DNA of 64,000 nucleotides from JANWHZ01 sp035758575. Lineage in GTDB: Bacteria; Patescibacteriota; Saccharimonadia; Saccharimonadales; UBA4665. Below the pieces are notes generated by a model. It made no database searches, was not told the origin of the DNA, and worked only from the letters and a program-made list of their open reading frames with translations. The stretch spans positions 31,418 through 95,417 of the forward strand of contig DASTXH010000017.1 of the NCBI GenBank assembly GCA_035758575.1, given 5' to 3'. Of the stretch, positions 43,368 through 51,029 are shown piece after piece (the stretch's first letter is position 1; each line of letters begins with the position of its first letter). Made by a program: the position numbers and the translations under genes.

Positions 43368-44402
43368 TTATGCGTCCAGGGCTTTTTTGAACTTCTCTAC
43401 CAGCTCCACCGGCGCCGGGTTCAAGCCGTTCAAAAGCGCCAGGTAGATAGTCACAAAATCACCGAACAGCACACACCATAGCAGGTGTTCAAGCACCGTA
43501 GTGCCCTCGGCAGTAACCACAATAGGACTCGGGCGCATGCCGGATAGTAGCCGCTCGGTTACCACGAACCGTTTTTGTACTCGCTCATGCTCAAAACTGC
43601 TGCGTAGTTCTACCACCGCATACGGCTTGTCTACGGGTTGCTTGCTCCAGCCGATGAACTCGTTGTGGTTGAGCTCAGGATACTGGTTTGCCCAGGCGAT
43701 GTGCTTGGCGTTTTCGTTGCAGCTGATCTTCCACTTGTACGCCGCCGGGTACATATTTGGCCCGCCGTACACCACCACCGACTTCCCTACCAGCTCCTGC
43801 GCGATCTGTTTGGCGGGGTTGCTGGCGGTTGGCACATCAGGTCGCCAGGCGTGCACTGCAGTGTTCAAAAACTGCGCAGTCGAGGCCATAATCGGTCGGT
43901 AATCTTCATGCAATACGCCAGCAGCCTCCAATACTTGTAGTAAGGCGCGGAAGTTGTACAGCACCGCGTAGCGCGGTTGTTCGGCCTTGGGCAGCTGTGC
44001 AAACAAATAGCCTCTCTCCTCGGCAATTTGCTGCAGCTTGCCCCCGCCGGCAATCACGGCAATTTGCGCACCCTTGGCCTCAGCCTCGGCAATAGCACCG
44101 ATTGTCTCTTCGGTGTTACCCGAATAGCTGGCAGCGATGAATAGCGTTCGTTCACTTACGTATGCAGGAATAGAATAATTGCGCACCACCTCAAATGGCA
44201 GCATCAGGTGCGGCCAAGTATGCAGCAGCAGTGCGGCCAAGGCGGATCCACCCATGGCGCCATATACAACGTTTTGAATGTCGCGGAATTCACTTGAGCC
44301 AGTCAGCGCAAATTCGTGCACTAGCTGCTCGCCCTCTTTTTCGGCAATGCCCAAAGCGTCTTGTTGGTCTAATTCGTGGATCTTCTTCAAATCGTCAAGC
44401 AT
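43368..44402 (-). CDS. Bifunctional phosphoglucose/phosphomannose isomerase
   Basis: About 345 aa. Two SIS domains: the first with MGGSALAALLL and AASYSGNTEETIGAI, the second with a conserved ENAKHIAWANQYPELNHNEFIGW motif containing the catalytic Glu and His. This PGI/PMI type is known from archaea and several reduced bacteria and serves both glycolysis and mannose metabolism. GGAGGAACT precedes ATG 44402; the extension to 44456 has no support. Confidence 0.93.
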   Translation of the reverse strand: MLDDLKKIHELDQQDALGIAEKEGEQLVHEFALTGSSEFRDIQNVVYGAMGGSALAALLLHTWPHLMLPFEVVRNYSIPAYVSERTLFIAASYSGNTEETIGAIAEAEAKGAQIAVIAGGGKLQQIAEERGYLFAQLPKAEQPRYAVLYNFRALLQVLEAAGVLHEDYRPIMASTAQFLNTAVHAWRPDVPTASNPAKQIAQELVGKSVVVYGGPNMYPAAYKWKISCNENAKHIAWANQYPELNHNEFIGWSKQPVDKPYAVVELRSSFEHERVQKRFVVTERLLSGMRPSPIVVTAEGTTVLEHLLWCVLFGDFVTIYLALLNGLNPAPVELVEKFKKALDA

Positions 44403-44460
44403 AGTTCCTCCGTACGCACATTGTACGCCATTTCGCTTGAGCAGCATAAGCAACATCTAA

Positions 44461-44691
44461 TTATTGCGCATGCCCTTGCAATTCTTCATATCTCGTACAA
44501 TCAGATGGAATATCTGCAAGTATACTGTTCACCTCTTGTTTTAGGCTGTCGTCAGCAGGATATCTGACCAGCAGTGCTTCCTTCAAAAGGATACGGGACA
44601 GCGCCGTGCAGTACGCCGCGTTATAGCAGCTCCCGCCAGCATACGAACACGCAACATCATTACCAGAATTAAACTCGTTGTGTCTTTTCAT
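44461..44691 (-). CDS. Small cysteine-rich hypothetical protein
   Basis: 76 aa. Four cysteines fall within ACSYAGGSCYNAAYCTALS and near SDCTRY, which might bind a metal; the rest is helical. No family recognised. TAAATA is 6 bases before the ATG, consistent with the leaderless pattern, but coding status is uncertain. Confidence 0.45.
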   Translation of the reverse strand: MKRHNEFNSGNDVACSYAGGSCYNAAYCTALSRILLKEALLVRYPADDSLKQEVNSILADIPSDCTRYEELQGHAQ

Positions 44692-44763
44692 CTTTTATAT
44701 TTACCAGCTGTACTTGTCTACGTCATTGACACTGCGCACACAGCTGACATCCAGAAGGAGTAC

Positions 44764-44791
44764 TTGCATTTAGCGGGGTTTTCTCTATAGT
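44764..44791 (+). promoter_or_regulatory. Promoter of the 44.8 kb gene
   Basis: TTGCAT (44764-44769), 16-base spacer, TATAGT (44786-44791). Leader of about 28 bases with TAGGGGGTAAC before the ATG: one of the minority of genes here with a clear Shine-Dalgarno sequence. Confidence 0.7.
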
Positions 44792-44825
44792 AGTACGCAA
44801 AGACATAAGTGTTTTAGGGGGTAAC

Positions 44826-45341
44826 ATGATGTTTGGGCACCACGACGACAATTCACAAGATCAAGGTATGACGCCGCCGCAGCCTATGGGCGATACTATG
44901 TCGCAGAACTTGCCCATGCCCGAAAACGAAGATGCCATGATGCCCATGGAGCTCAGTGGCGCGGTCAACGACAACGGCATGGCTATGCCTCAGACTTTCC
45001 GCCAGCAAACCAGCGATGATACCACGCTGTCAATGTCATCAGACACGTCCAGCACCGCCACCTCATCGGCGCCAGCACCCACAGCGGCAAATACGCCAGA
45101 TGACCTCATCAACATCAAGCAGGAAGCCCTGCAGAGCCTGAAGCCGCTGGTCGGCCACCTGGAACAAACACCTGAAGAAAAGTTCCGTACTACCATGATG
45201 ATGATCCAGGCATCAGACGACCAAAGCCTTATCCCTGAAGCATTCGAAGCCGCCAAAGGTATCAGCGATGAGAAAGTACGCGCCCAAGCCCTGCTGGATG
45301 TAGTGAACGAAATAAACTACTTTACCCAACACAACGCATAA
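44826..45341 (+). CDS. Acidic protein with Met/Gln-rich N-terminus
   Basis: 171 aa, no membrane helix. Residues 1-85 are low complexity (Asp, Gln, Met, Pro, Ser, Thr); residues of about 95-171 form predicted helices (INIKQEALQSLKPLVGHLEQ, KVRAQALLDVVNEINYFTQ). Unknown family. It has its own strong promoter and terminator, suggesting solid expression. Confidence 0.7.
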   Translation: MMFGHHDDNSQDQGMTPPQPMGDTMSQNLPMPENEDAMMPMELSGAVNDNGMAMPQTFRQQTSDDTTLSMSSDTSSTATSSAPAPTAANTPDDLINIKQEALQSLKPLVGHLEQTPEEKFRTTMMMIQASDDQSLIPEAFEAAKGISDEKVRAQALLDVVNEINYFTQHNA

Positions 45342-45362
45342 CCAACAACTAGTTGCATAGAA

Positions 45363-45390
45363 CAGGTGGCCATACGGCCGCTTGTTTTTT
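45363..45390 (+). terminator. Terminator of the 44.8 kb gene
   Basis: CAGGTGGCC-ATAC-GGCCGCTTG hairpin (9 pairs, two wobbles) followed by T6. Confidence 0.88.
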
Positions 45391-45398
45391 GTTACGGC

Positions 45399-45929
45399 TT
45401 ACTTTACCGCGCGGCGTTGGCGAACATGAAAGCCAATCATAGCAATAGCGCCCATCGCCACCGCTACAACGGCTATGGTTTCCCCAGGGCCAGTATTCGG
45501 AATGTTGACGCTCGAAGCTGGAGGTGTAGTGGTGTCCGTTGTTTGCGAAGGCGTGCTAGCCGACGGAGAAGGTAAAACCGTAGACGGGCCAGGTGGTGGC
45601 GTTTGCTGGGTCGTGCTGCTGGAGGAATTATTATTTGTTGCCGGGGGTGTAGGATTTGTACTCGTCGAGCCGTTGCCGGTTTGATTTTGTGCGACCTGCG
45701 AACTATTCACTGTATTTGAAGAATCATTTTTCTTTGGTTTCATGTGGTTCAGCCACAGCCACAATCCGCCCGCGCCAATGATCACGATGATCATAAATAT
45801 AAGCATAAAACGCAGTGCCGTACGGCGGGCGTGAGCCGCCACCGCCTGCTCACGGTAATACGGCCGCAGTTCAGGTGGAACGTCGGCCATTTCAGGCTGT
45901 GTATTTGATCTTTTGCCAAATAAACGCAT
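45399..45929 (-). CDS. Surface protein with a sortase-like IPNTG signal
   Basis: 176 aa. A cytoplasmic start, a first helix (RFMLIFMIIVIIGAGGLWLWL), then about 90 residues of Ser/Thr/Pro/Asn/Gln linker, and a C-terminal IPNTGPGE motif followed by a hydrophobic stretch (IAVVAVAMGAIAMIGF) and RQRR tail. The last part has the shape of an LPxTG cell-wall sorting signal with Ile at position 1. No sortase gene is in the window. It may be sortase-anchored or a two-pass membrane protein; both remain open. Confidence 0.75.
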   Translation of the reverse strand: MRLFGKRSNTQPEMADVPPELRPYYREQAVAAHARRTALRFMLIFMIIVIIGAGGLWLWLNHMKPKKNDSSNTVNSSQVAQNQTGNGSTSTNPTPPATNNNSSSSTTQQTPPPGPSTVLPSPSASTPSQTTDTTTPPASSVNIPNTGPGETIAVVAVAMGAIAMIGFHVRQRRAVK

Positions 45930-45935
45930 ATCTAT

Positions 45936-45963
45936 AGTGTACCTCTAGCATGCTCTGATGCAA
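45936..45963 (-). promoter_or_regulatory. Promoter of the IPNTG surface protein, leaderless
   Basis: Minus strand TTGCAT (45958-45963), 16-base spacer, TACACT (45936-45941), 6 bases before the ATG at 45929. Confidence 0.6.
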
Positions 45964-46007
45964 AGCATAGCCACTTTGCTTTCTACGCTAAATAATATCC
46001 AACATCG

Positions 46008-46114
46008 TCCTGAATTCACTCCAGGACGATGCTGACTTTTTCGGGGAGAGCAGCCCGAGCAAATGTATTCCATTTGCCCGGCGCGATGAGAGGGGGGCAT
46101 GCCCCCCCCCTCTC
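46008..46114. repeat. Structured repeat copy C downstream of groEL
   Basis: GAGCAGCCCGAGC starts at 46048, with stem GCAAATG-TATTC-CATTTGC, then CCCGGCGCGATGAGA to 46091, whose ATGAGA begins a long hairpin with a CATG loop ending near 46114. On the left, CATCGTCCT/AGGACGATG (about 46008-46030) is a further hairpin followed by T5 on the plus strand. No gene is present; the outer hairpin lies directly after the groEL stop and may protect its 3' end. Same family as the 6.2-6.4 and 63.79 kb copies. Confidence 0.7.
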
Positions 46115-46121
46115 ATGCGGC

Positions 46122-47768
46122 CTACATCATTCCCATTCCGCCCATGTCCGGCGCCCCACCGCCGCCCTTCTCTTCTTTTGGCACTTCCACTACCAATGCA
46201 CCCATGGTCATGCTGGTGCCGGCAATGCTCACGGCATTCTGCACGGCTTCCTTGGTTACGCGGGTTGGGTCAACCACGCCGCTAGCCTTTAGGTCTACCA
46301 GCTTGGTTGCGTCATTGACGTTGACACCGTGGCCCGGCTTAGCAGCGCGTACTTGCGGCAGCCACTCGTCAGCATTCAGGCCAGCGTTAGTGAGCAGAAT
46401 GCGGAATGGCTGTTCCAGCGCCTTGATGAGCAACTGGCGGCCAGCGGCAACAGAGGTATCGTCGTCGGTTGCGGCAATGGCAGTGGTCAGATTGATGAGC
46501 GTTACGCCACCGCCAGGCACGATACCGTCGGCCAAGGCGGCCTTTACAGCAGCTACGGCGTCATCGACACGGTACTTCTTCTCTTCAATTTCGGTTTCAG
46601 TAGCGCCACCAACCTTGATGACAGCTACCTTGCCGCTGAGTGCAGCGCGGCGCTTCTCGAGGTTTTCTTTATCATACTCGCTCTTGGCAGCATCAATCTG
46701 TTGGTTGATCTGCTTGATTCGGGCATTTACCTCGGCCGGCGAACCACCACCTTCGATGATGGTTGTCTCGTCTTTGGTAACGATCACCTTGCGGGCAGAA
46801 CCAACCACGCCTAGGTCGACGTTCTCGAACGTCATACCGCGGTCTTCGGTGATTACCTCAGCGCCCGTCAGGATAGCGATGTCGTTCAGCATGTCCTTGC
46901 GGCGGTCACCGAAGGCAGGCGCCTTGACGGCAACCGTATTGAACACACCCTTTAGACGATTAAGGATCAGTGTACCGAGCGCCTCGCCGTCAACATCTTC
47001 GGCAATCAGCACCAGATCTTTCTTACCGCTTTGGGCGATTTTCTCAAGCAGCGGCAGGAATTCCTGGATACTGGATACCTTCTTGTCGGTCACCACGATG
47101 GCCGGCTTGTCGTAGACAGCTTCCATGCGACCGGTGTCGGTAACCATGTAGGCACTAACGAAACCACGGTCGAAGGTAAAACCCTCTACCACTTCGCTTT
47201 CCAGCGCCAAACCCTGGCCTTCTTCTACCGTGACCACACCGTCTTTGCCGATGGCTTCCATGACATCAGCAATCAGATTGCCGATTTCAGCATCACCCGC
47301 GGAGATAGTAGCGACCTCGGCCACGCGGCTCTTCTTGCCGGCGATGTCTTCGGTCATGGTGCTAAGCTTGGCGATTACTTCCTGCGCGGCAGCCTCAAGG
47401 CCCTTGCGCAGCAGCATCGGGTTATGGCCGGCGGCAATCAGCTTGTTAGCTTCGTTCAGGATGTGGTAGGTCAGCACCGTTACGGTAGTGGTACCGTCGC
47501 CAGCTACATCGTTCATCTTACTGGCAGCTTGCTTTATCAGCTCGGCGCCAACTTTGTAGCCCAACGTTTCGTCGTCTACGTCGCCCAGCTCTACGCCTTT
47601 GGCAACGGTAACACCATCATGCGTAACGGTCGGTGCGCCATAGCTTTTGCTAATGACCACATTACGACCCTTCGGACCCATAGTGGTCTTTACCGCATCG
47701 TACAGAATCTTGGCGCCGGCCAGTACGCGGCGGCGGGCGTCGTCATCATAAAAGACTTTTTTTGCCAT
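46122..47768 (-). CDS. groEL: Chaperonin GroEL
   Basis: 548 aa, full length. It begins with the usual VFYDDDARRRVLAGAKIL, has the ATP site DGTTTVTVLTYHIL and ends in a Gly/Met-rich tail (GGMGMM). It folds client proteins with GroES. It lies 14 bases after groES and is controlled by the CIRCE elements upstream. Confidence 0.98.
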   Translation of the reverse strand: MAKKVFYDDDARRRVLAGAKILYDAVKTTMGPKGRNVVISKSYGAPTVTHDGVTVAKGVELGDVDDETLGYKVGAELIKQAASKMNDVAGDGTTTVTVLTYHILNEANKLIAAGHNPMLLRKGLEAAAQEVIAKLSTMTEDIAGKKSRVAEVATISAGDAEIGNLIADVMEAIGKDGVVTVEEGQGLALESEVVEGFTFDRGFVSAYMVTDTGRMEAVYDKPAIVVTDKKVSSIQEFLPLLEKIAQSGKKDLVLIAEDVDGEALGTLILNRLKGVFNTVAVKAPAFGDRRKDMLNDIAILTGAEVITEDRGMTFENVDLGVVGSARKVIVTKDETTIIEGGGSPAEVNARIKQINQQIDAAKSEYDKENLEKRRAALSGKVAVIKVGGATETEIEEKKYRVDDAVAAVKAALADGIVPGGGVTLINLTTAIAATDDDTSVAAGRQLLIKALEQPFRILLTNAGLNADEWLPQVRAAKPGHGVNVNDATKLVDLKASGVVDPTRVTKEAVQNAVSIAGTSMTMGALVVEVPKEEKGGGGAPDMGGMGMM

Positions 47769-47782
47769 GTCCTCTTATCTCC

Positions 47783-48049
47783 TTATTTTACGGTCGCAAG
47801 TACATCTTCCTCTTTGACGAGGATATACTCTTCCGTACCCATTTTTACATCGGTAGTGCTGTAGCTCTTGTAGATAATGCGGTCGCCGACCTTAATTTGC
47901 TTGGCGTCTTTACCTACGGCTACTACTTTAGCAACTTTCGGCTTCTCAGCGGCTTTTTCCGGCAGATATAAACCACTGGCCGTTTTGGTCTCGGGTTCTT
48001 CGCTTTGTGCGACCACGTAGTCACCGAGCGGTTGAATATGAACACTCAT
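47783..48049 (-). CDS. groES: Co-chaperonin GroES
   Basis: 88 aa. Beta-barrel lid protein with the mobile-loop region EEPETKTASGLYLPEKA and the end GTEEYILVKEEDVLATV. First gene of the operon; GGAGG stands upstream of the ATG. Confidence 0.97.
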   Translation of the reverse strand: MSVHIQPLGDYVVAQSEEPETKTASGLYLPEKAAEKPKVAKVVAVGKDAKQIKVGDRIIYKSYSTTDVKMGTEEYILVKEEDVLATVK

Positions 48050-48082
48050 TGCGGGTGATTCCTCCGTTATGGTTATATTCGG

Positions 48083-48109
48083 CTAGCACTCATGAAGTGG
48101 TAGTGCCAG
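48083..48109. promoter_or_regulatory. CIRCE-like element, proximal
   Basis: CTAGCACTC-N9-TAGTGCCAG on the plus strand, compared with the HrcA operator TTAGCACTC-N9-GAGTGCTAA. The left arm has 1 mismatch and the right arm 3. It lies between the -10 box and groES. Confidence 0.75.
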
Positions 48110-48112
48110 CCA

Positions 48113-48139
48113 TCAGCACTCAATATAGCCAAGTGCTAA
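48113..48139. promoter_or_regulatory. CIRCE element, distal, overlapping the promoter
   Basis: TCAGCACTC-N9-AAGTGCTAA on the plus strand, one mismatch to consensus in each arm. It overlaps the groES promoter, so HrcA binding would block RNA polymerase. hrcA is not in the window. Confidence 0.88.
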
Positions 48140-48150
48140 CCGCGGGTCAA
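48122..48150 (-). promoter_or_regulatory. groES-groEL promoter
   Basis: Minus strand TTGACC (48145-48150), 17-base spacer, TATATT (48122-48127), embedded in the distal CIRCE element. Confidence 0.75.
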
Positions 48151-48872
48151 GAGGGAAGCATGCGGTTAAGCGTATCCATAAGCTGTAGCGCCTCTTGGTC
48201 CCGTTCTCTAGTACTAACGAAATTATGTCGTGTCTTGTTGTAGACCTTCGACTGGTGACGCGTGAGGACGATAAGTTCAAATGGCACTTGTCGGTTGCCT
48301 ACTGTCGTGTGTAGTTTCGCCTGTAATATACCTTGTCGAACGAACCGTGGGTCACTAGCGCCGTTCGCAAGCGGGCTGATCTCACCTCCTTCGAACTCGC
48401 AGCATGCATGCTCTAACACACGCCGCGGAAGTACATCATTGGGCGTTCGGACCAAAAAAGCATATAAATCACTGATTCTATCTGTCGAGGCAGCGTTTTC
48501 CCGACGCTTGACCTTACCAAGGATGCTGCTGATCTCTTTCGTGCGCCCAGCCAGTTCCAGAACGTTCGCCTCGAACGGCGAATTGCACAGCATTTTAAGC
48601 ACGTGTTCACCGATGGCATACCCCACTTCTTTCATCTCGCTCTGGATTCTCTCGTGCTCGTACACCAGTCCTGGAATGAAGCAAGAGGCTTCAGCGCCGC
48701 AGCCAAGCGCACCTATAGTTCGAGCAATCTCCTGCCGCCACCGGATAATATCCATGACTTCAGGCTGCTCGAGATATGTTTCTGGCGGCTTCAGCTCAGC
48801 TTCATAAGAAGACCACGGGTAGTACTCACCTGTGGGGGGCGTCATTATGAGTGATTCGTATGGGTTAATCAT
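48147..48872 (-). CDS. Unknown protein under leader-attenuator 1
   Basis: About 241 aa from ATG 48872 (a TTG six codons upstream is less likely because it abuts the terminator T-run). N-terminus INPYESLIMTPPTGEYYPW shares the TPPTG motif with the 32.9-33.8 kb gene. The rest is predicted helical with a C-terminal mixed region (PFELIVLTRHQSKVYNKTRH); several Cys residues. No family recognised. A terminator lies about 20 bases before the start, so expression depends on read-through of the leader. It is the last unit of the three-leader cluster. Confidence 0.7.
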   Translation of the reverse strand: MINPYESLIMTPPTGEYYPWSSYEAELKPPETYLEQPEVMDIIRWRQEIARTIGALGCGAEASCFIPGLVYEHERIQSEMKEVGYAIGEHVLKMLCNSPFEANVLELAGRTKEISSILGKVKRRENAASTDRISDLYAFLVRTPNDVLPRRVLEHACCEFEGGEISPLANGASDPRFVRQGILQAKLHTTVGNRQVPFELIVLTRHQSKVYNKTRHNFVSTRERDQEALQLMDTLNRMLPS

Positions 48873-48887
48873 AAATACTTTCTGTAA

Positions 48888-48976
48888 CAAAAATCTCCCT
48901 CGGGATTCGAGGGAGATTTGTAGTGTTGTTCCTTATTTCGTGATGCGTTTTTTTACGCTACGCTACAATCTCCCTC
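48888..48976 (-). promoter_or_regulatory. Attenuator 1: terminator and competing antiterminator
   Basis: Minus-strand order: GAGGGAGATT (48967-48976), then AATCTCCCTC (48909-48918), then CGAGGGAGAT (48893-48902) and TTTTT. The second and third segments form a 10-pair intrinsic terminator (loop AATCC); the first and second can pair over 10 bases instead and would prevent it. Between them lies GCGT/ACGC around an A run. The terminator ends about 17 bases before the start codon of the gene. Confidence 0.75.
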
Positions 48977-49027
48977 TTGCTTGAGGAAAATGACCATGTG
49001 GTCGAGAATGTATTGGCATAAAGACAT
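48953..49027 (-). CDS. Leader peptide 1 (24 aa)
   Basis: ORF starting MSLCQYILDHMVIFL, continuing KQEGDCSVA and ending at TAA. It is the homologue of leader peptide 2: same frame, with a 6-base in-frame difference near the start and substitutions D/G, H kept, M/T. Its codons for QEGD are the first strand of the antiterminator. Only a weak -10 (TATAAC, too close) lies upstream, so it may be read from the preceding AAA gene transcript, with AGGGAG as a distant ribosome-binding site. Confidence 0.6.
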   Translation of the reverse strand: MSLCQYILDHMVIFLKQEGDCSVA

Positions 49028-49055
49028 CGTTATATGCGCTCCCTGGTTTAAGTAA

Positions 49056-50030
49056 TTACCGTTTGTTAGCGTCACCATACCGCGCTCCTCTGCCACTATC
49101 TATCTCGCGCAATGCGGCCTCTGGGTCTTCGAGAAATAAATGTGCGTTGAGATGGTTTGCGTGGAAAAAGTCTGCCATATCATTAGCGCGCAACATACGG
49201 ATTATGCGCGCCGCACTCCCTAGGTCCAGCGCCGGCATACCCTCTGATTGCCTTAGGTTTCGCTCGCGCAAAATATGAGCCAAGCCCACGAGCGCCATCT
49301 TACCCTCAAATGTGGTTCTTATAGAAAAAGCTTCAAGGGTTGCCGTCGCAGGTCCGTCTATTGCTTGGTCGCGCCACGTCCATTTACCTTCGCGCCAACG
49401 GTTATCGTGTGCCGTACCCAACACCGTAACTCGTGGATGTCCAATAAGCTCTTCCACGAGCGGCTGGAATGTCCGGGCATATTCCTCAGCCGCACTGCGG
49501 GAGCGCGCCTTGCCACTACTGCCCTTATAGCCAAGGTAGTCAACATTATCTAGAATCACCACACCGCCCGCATACTGGGCATGCTCCATGAAACGCACAA
49601 GAGGCTCGCGAATGTTTTCGACACCAGTACGCTTGCCAGCATTCACATGTGTCGATAATGCGAACGTCGGAACGTTATGGACGACTGCCGCTACCTGCAG
49701 ATCACGCACAAGGTGACTTTTGCCACTGACAGGCGCCCCCTCCACGAGTACAGATCCGCTAGTCTTTAATCCTTGGGCTATTCCACCTACTTCTGTAAAG
49801 CTGCTTTCATCGGGTAAGGATTCTAATAAATCACCTAGATCCCCGGGCGTTTCAGGTGTAAACAGCCAGTATCCTCGTCCATTCGCTGAATTTTGTTCGA
49901 TCTCATTTGGCCGAGCAGCTAGAGGGTAATTATTTACTGACGTCATAGATGCATATTTAAACACACCAATACCAGACCATCCCATATTTGGGCCATTTGC
50001 CGTAGATGTATCGTGTAATTCCAGACTCAT
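49056..50030 (-). CDS. AAA+ family ATPase under leader-attenuator 2
   Basis: 324 aa. Walker A GAPVSGKS at 98-105, Walker B VVILDNVD at 157-164 and sensor-1-like VTVLGTAHDNRW. The N-terminal 80 residues are of unknown fold, and the C-terminal 90 carry a small helical lid. Overall it resembles AAA+ switch or remodelling ATPases; no protease or nuclease domain is attached. It is preceded by its own promoter, leader peptide and terminator, and follows the kinase-like gene, so both may respond to the same signal. The partner or substrate is unknown. Confidence 0.8.
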   Translation of the reverse strand: MSLELHDTSTANGPNMGWSGIGVFKYASMTSVNNYPLAARPNEIEQNSANGRGYWLFTPETPGDLGDLLESLPDESSFTEVGGIAQGLKTSGSVLVEGAPVSGKSHLVRDLQVAAVVHNVPTFALSTHVNAGKRTGVENIREPLVRFMEHAQYAGGVVILDNVDYLGYKGSSGKARSRSAAEEYARTFQPLVEELIGHPRVTVLGTAHDNRWREGKWTWRDQAIDGPATATLEAFSIRTTFEGKMALVGLAHILRERNLRQSEGMPALDLGSAARIIRMLRANDMADFFHANHLNAHLFLEDPEAALREIDSGRGARYGDANKR

Positions 50031-50042
50031 ATAATTTCTTTA

Positions 50043-50131
50043 TAAAAAATCTCCCCCGGTATTCGAGGGAGATATGTAGGTGTTACTTTAACTTCGTGAT
50101 GCGTTTTTTACGCTACGCTACAATCTCCCTC
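50043..50131 (-). promoter_or_regulatory. Attenuator 2: terminator and competing antiterminator
   Basis: Minus-strand order: GAGGGAGATT (50122-50131), ATCTCCCTCG (50064-50073), loop AATAC, CGGGGGAGAT (50049-50058), T6. Compared with attenuator 1, the third segment has one A-to-G change that keeps pairing as a G-U wobble, and the upstream mini-hairpin changes GACC/GGTC to GGCC/GGTC, again paired. These changes support a functional RNA. Confidence 0.78.
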
Positions 50132-50188
50132 TTGCTTGAGGAAAATGACCGTGTGGCCGAGAATGTATTGGCATGAAAACGTAGACAT
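50108..50188 (-). CDS. Leader peptide 2 (26 aa), leaderless
   Basis: ORF starting MSTFSCQYILGHTVIFL, continuing KQEGDCSVA and ending at TAA. The ATG is 8 bases after a consensus TATAAT, so the transcript would begin at this ORF. The 3' codons overlap the antiterminator strand, so a ribosome that finishes translation covers it. Confidence 0.7.
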   Translation of the reverse strand: MSTFSCQYILGHTVIFLKQEGDCSVA

Positions 50189-50196
50189 CGTGGGCG

Positions 50197-50224
50197 ATTA
50201 TATATACTTTTATAGGAAAGTCAA
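50197..50224 (-). promoter_or_regulatory. Promoter P2 of the AAA ATPase unit
   Basis: TTGACT (50219-50224), 16-base spacer, TATAAT (50197-50202), directly after the stop of the kinase-like gene. Same elements and spacing as P3. Confidence 0.85.
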
Positions 50225-50225
50225 A

Positions 50226-51029
50226 CTAGGCAGGCTTCTCTACCGTGAGAAGCCACTCAGGCTTAAAACGAGCATCATTGGTCCACCGCTCGACAATCTT
50301 CGGCTGGTCCTTATAAGACACAGGCAGGTGAGGCTGATAGCCCAGCGCATCGAAATACGGTTCGAGCAGCACAGTGCTTAACTCATTAGCGCGTACCCGA
50401 TTATCCTTTATGTCTCCCAGGTAACCGCTCCACAACGCAGAGACGCCCATGCTATACAAGTCGTGACATATACGAACACCAAATTCGCTCTCGGTGACAT
50501 TCTCGTTGAATACTGTTTTTTCGGCATCAAAGTATATGAACGAACCATCGGCTGCGAATGCCATATTCCAGATTTTGAGGTCGCCGTGGGAAATGCCGCG
50601 GTCATGAAGCGCTGCTGCGACCGTCGCCATGCGTCCAAAGGTCTTCGTCAGTCGATCCTGACGTACTCTGTCTTCAGAGCTTGGAGTCCAATCCAGATGA
50701 GATAAAGGCCGGATGTCTTCACGATACGTCAATAGAATATGCCTATCATAGCTGCTCACTACACCTATAGGCTCTACCACTTTCAAGCCCGGCATATTCT
50801 CCTCAGCAACGCTTTCAAGGTTGTCGAGCTCCGCATGGGCATACCTACGCGCGGCATGGGGCTTTGCGACGACTGGGCCATATTGTGTCAAAACACCCGG
50901 AACTACGCCGTGTGCCGACTGGCGCATGCCCGCTGCGAGGTGCGTAGCATCAGGAATAAACGTCAAACCCATCACAGAATGGATATCTTCTGCGACTTGC
51001 TTAGCATGCATTTCGTACGCTTGGCTCAT
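50226..51029 (-). CDS. Kinase-fold protein (APH / eukaryotic-like protein kinase type)
   Basis: 267 aa. Catalytic loop HGDLKIWN at 148-155 (the HxDxxxxN pattern), metal-binding FDAEK at 167-171, probable ATP lysine K56 in VVAKP and Glu67 in AELDNLE. The loop order matches the shared fold of aminoglycoside phosphotransferases and Ser/Thr kinases. No membrane or PASTA sensor domain is present. Substrate may be a protein or a small molecule such as an antibiotic; neither is shown. Its ATG overlaps the end of the upstream gene, so both are one unit under leader 3. A PP2C phosphatase lies 2 kb upstream. Confidence 0.82.
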   Translation of the reverse strand: MSQAYEMHAKQVAEDIHSVMGLTFIPDATHLAAGMRQSAHGVVPGVLTQYGPVVAKPHAARRYAHAELDNLESVAEENMPGLKVVEPIGVVSSYDRHILLTYREDIRPLSHLDWTPSSEDRVRQDRLTKTFGRMATVAAALHDRGISHGDLKIWNMAFAADGSFIYFDAEKTVFNENVTESEFGVRICHDLYSMGVSALWSGYLGDIKDNRVRANELSTVLLEPYFDALGYQPHLPVSYKDQPKIVERWTNDARFKPEWLLTVEKPA

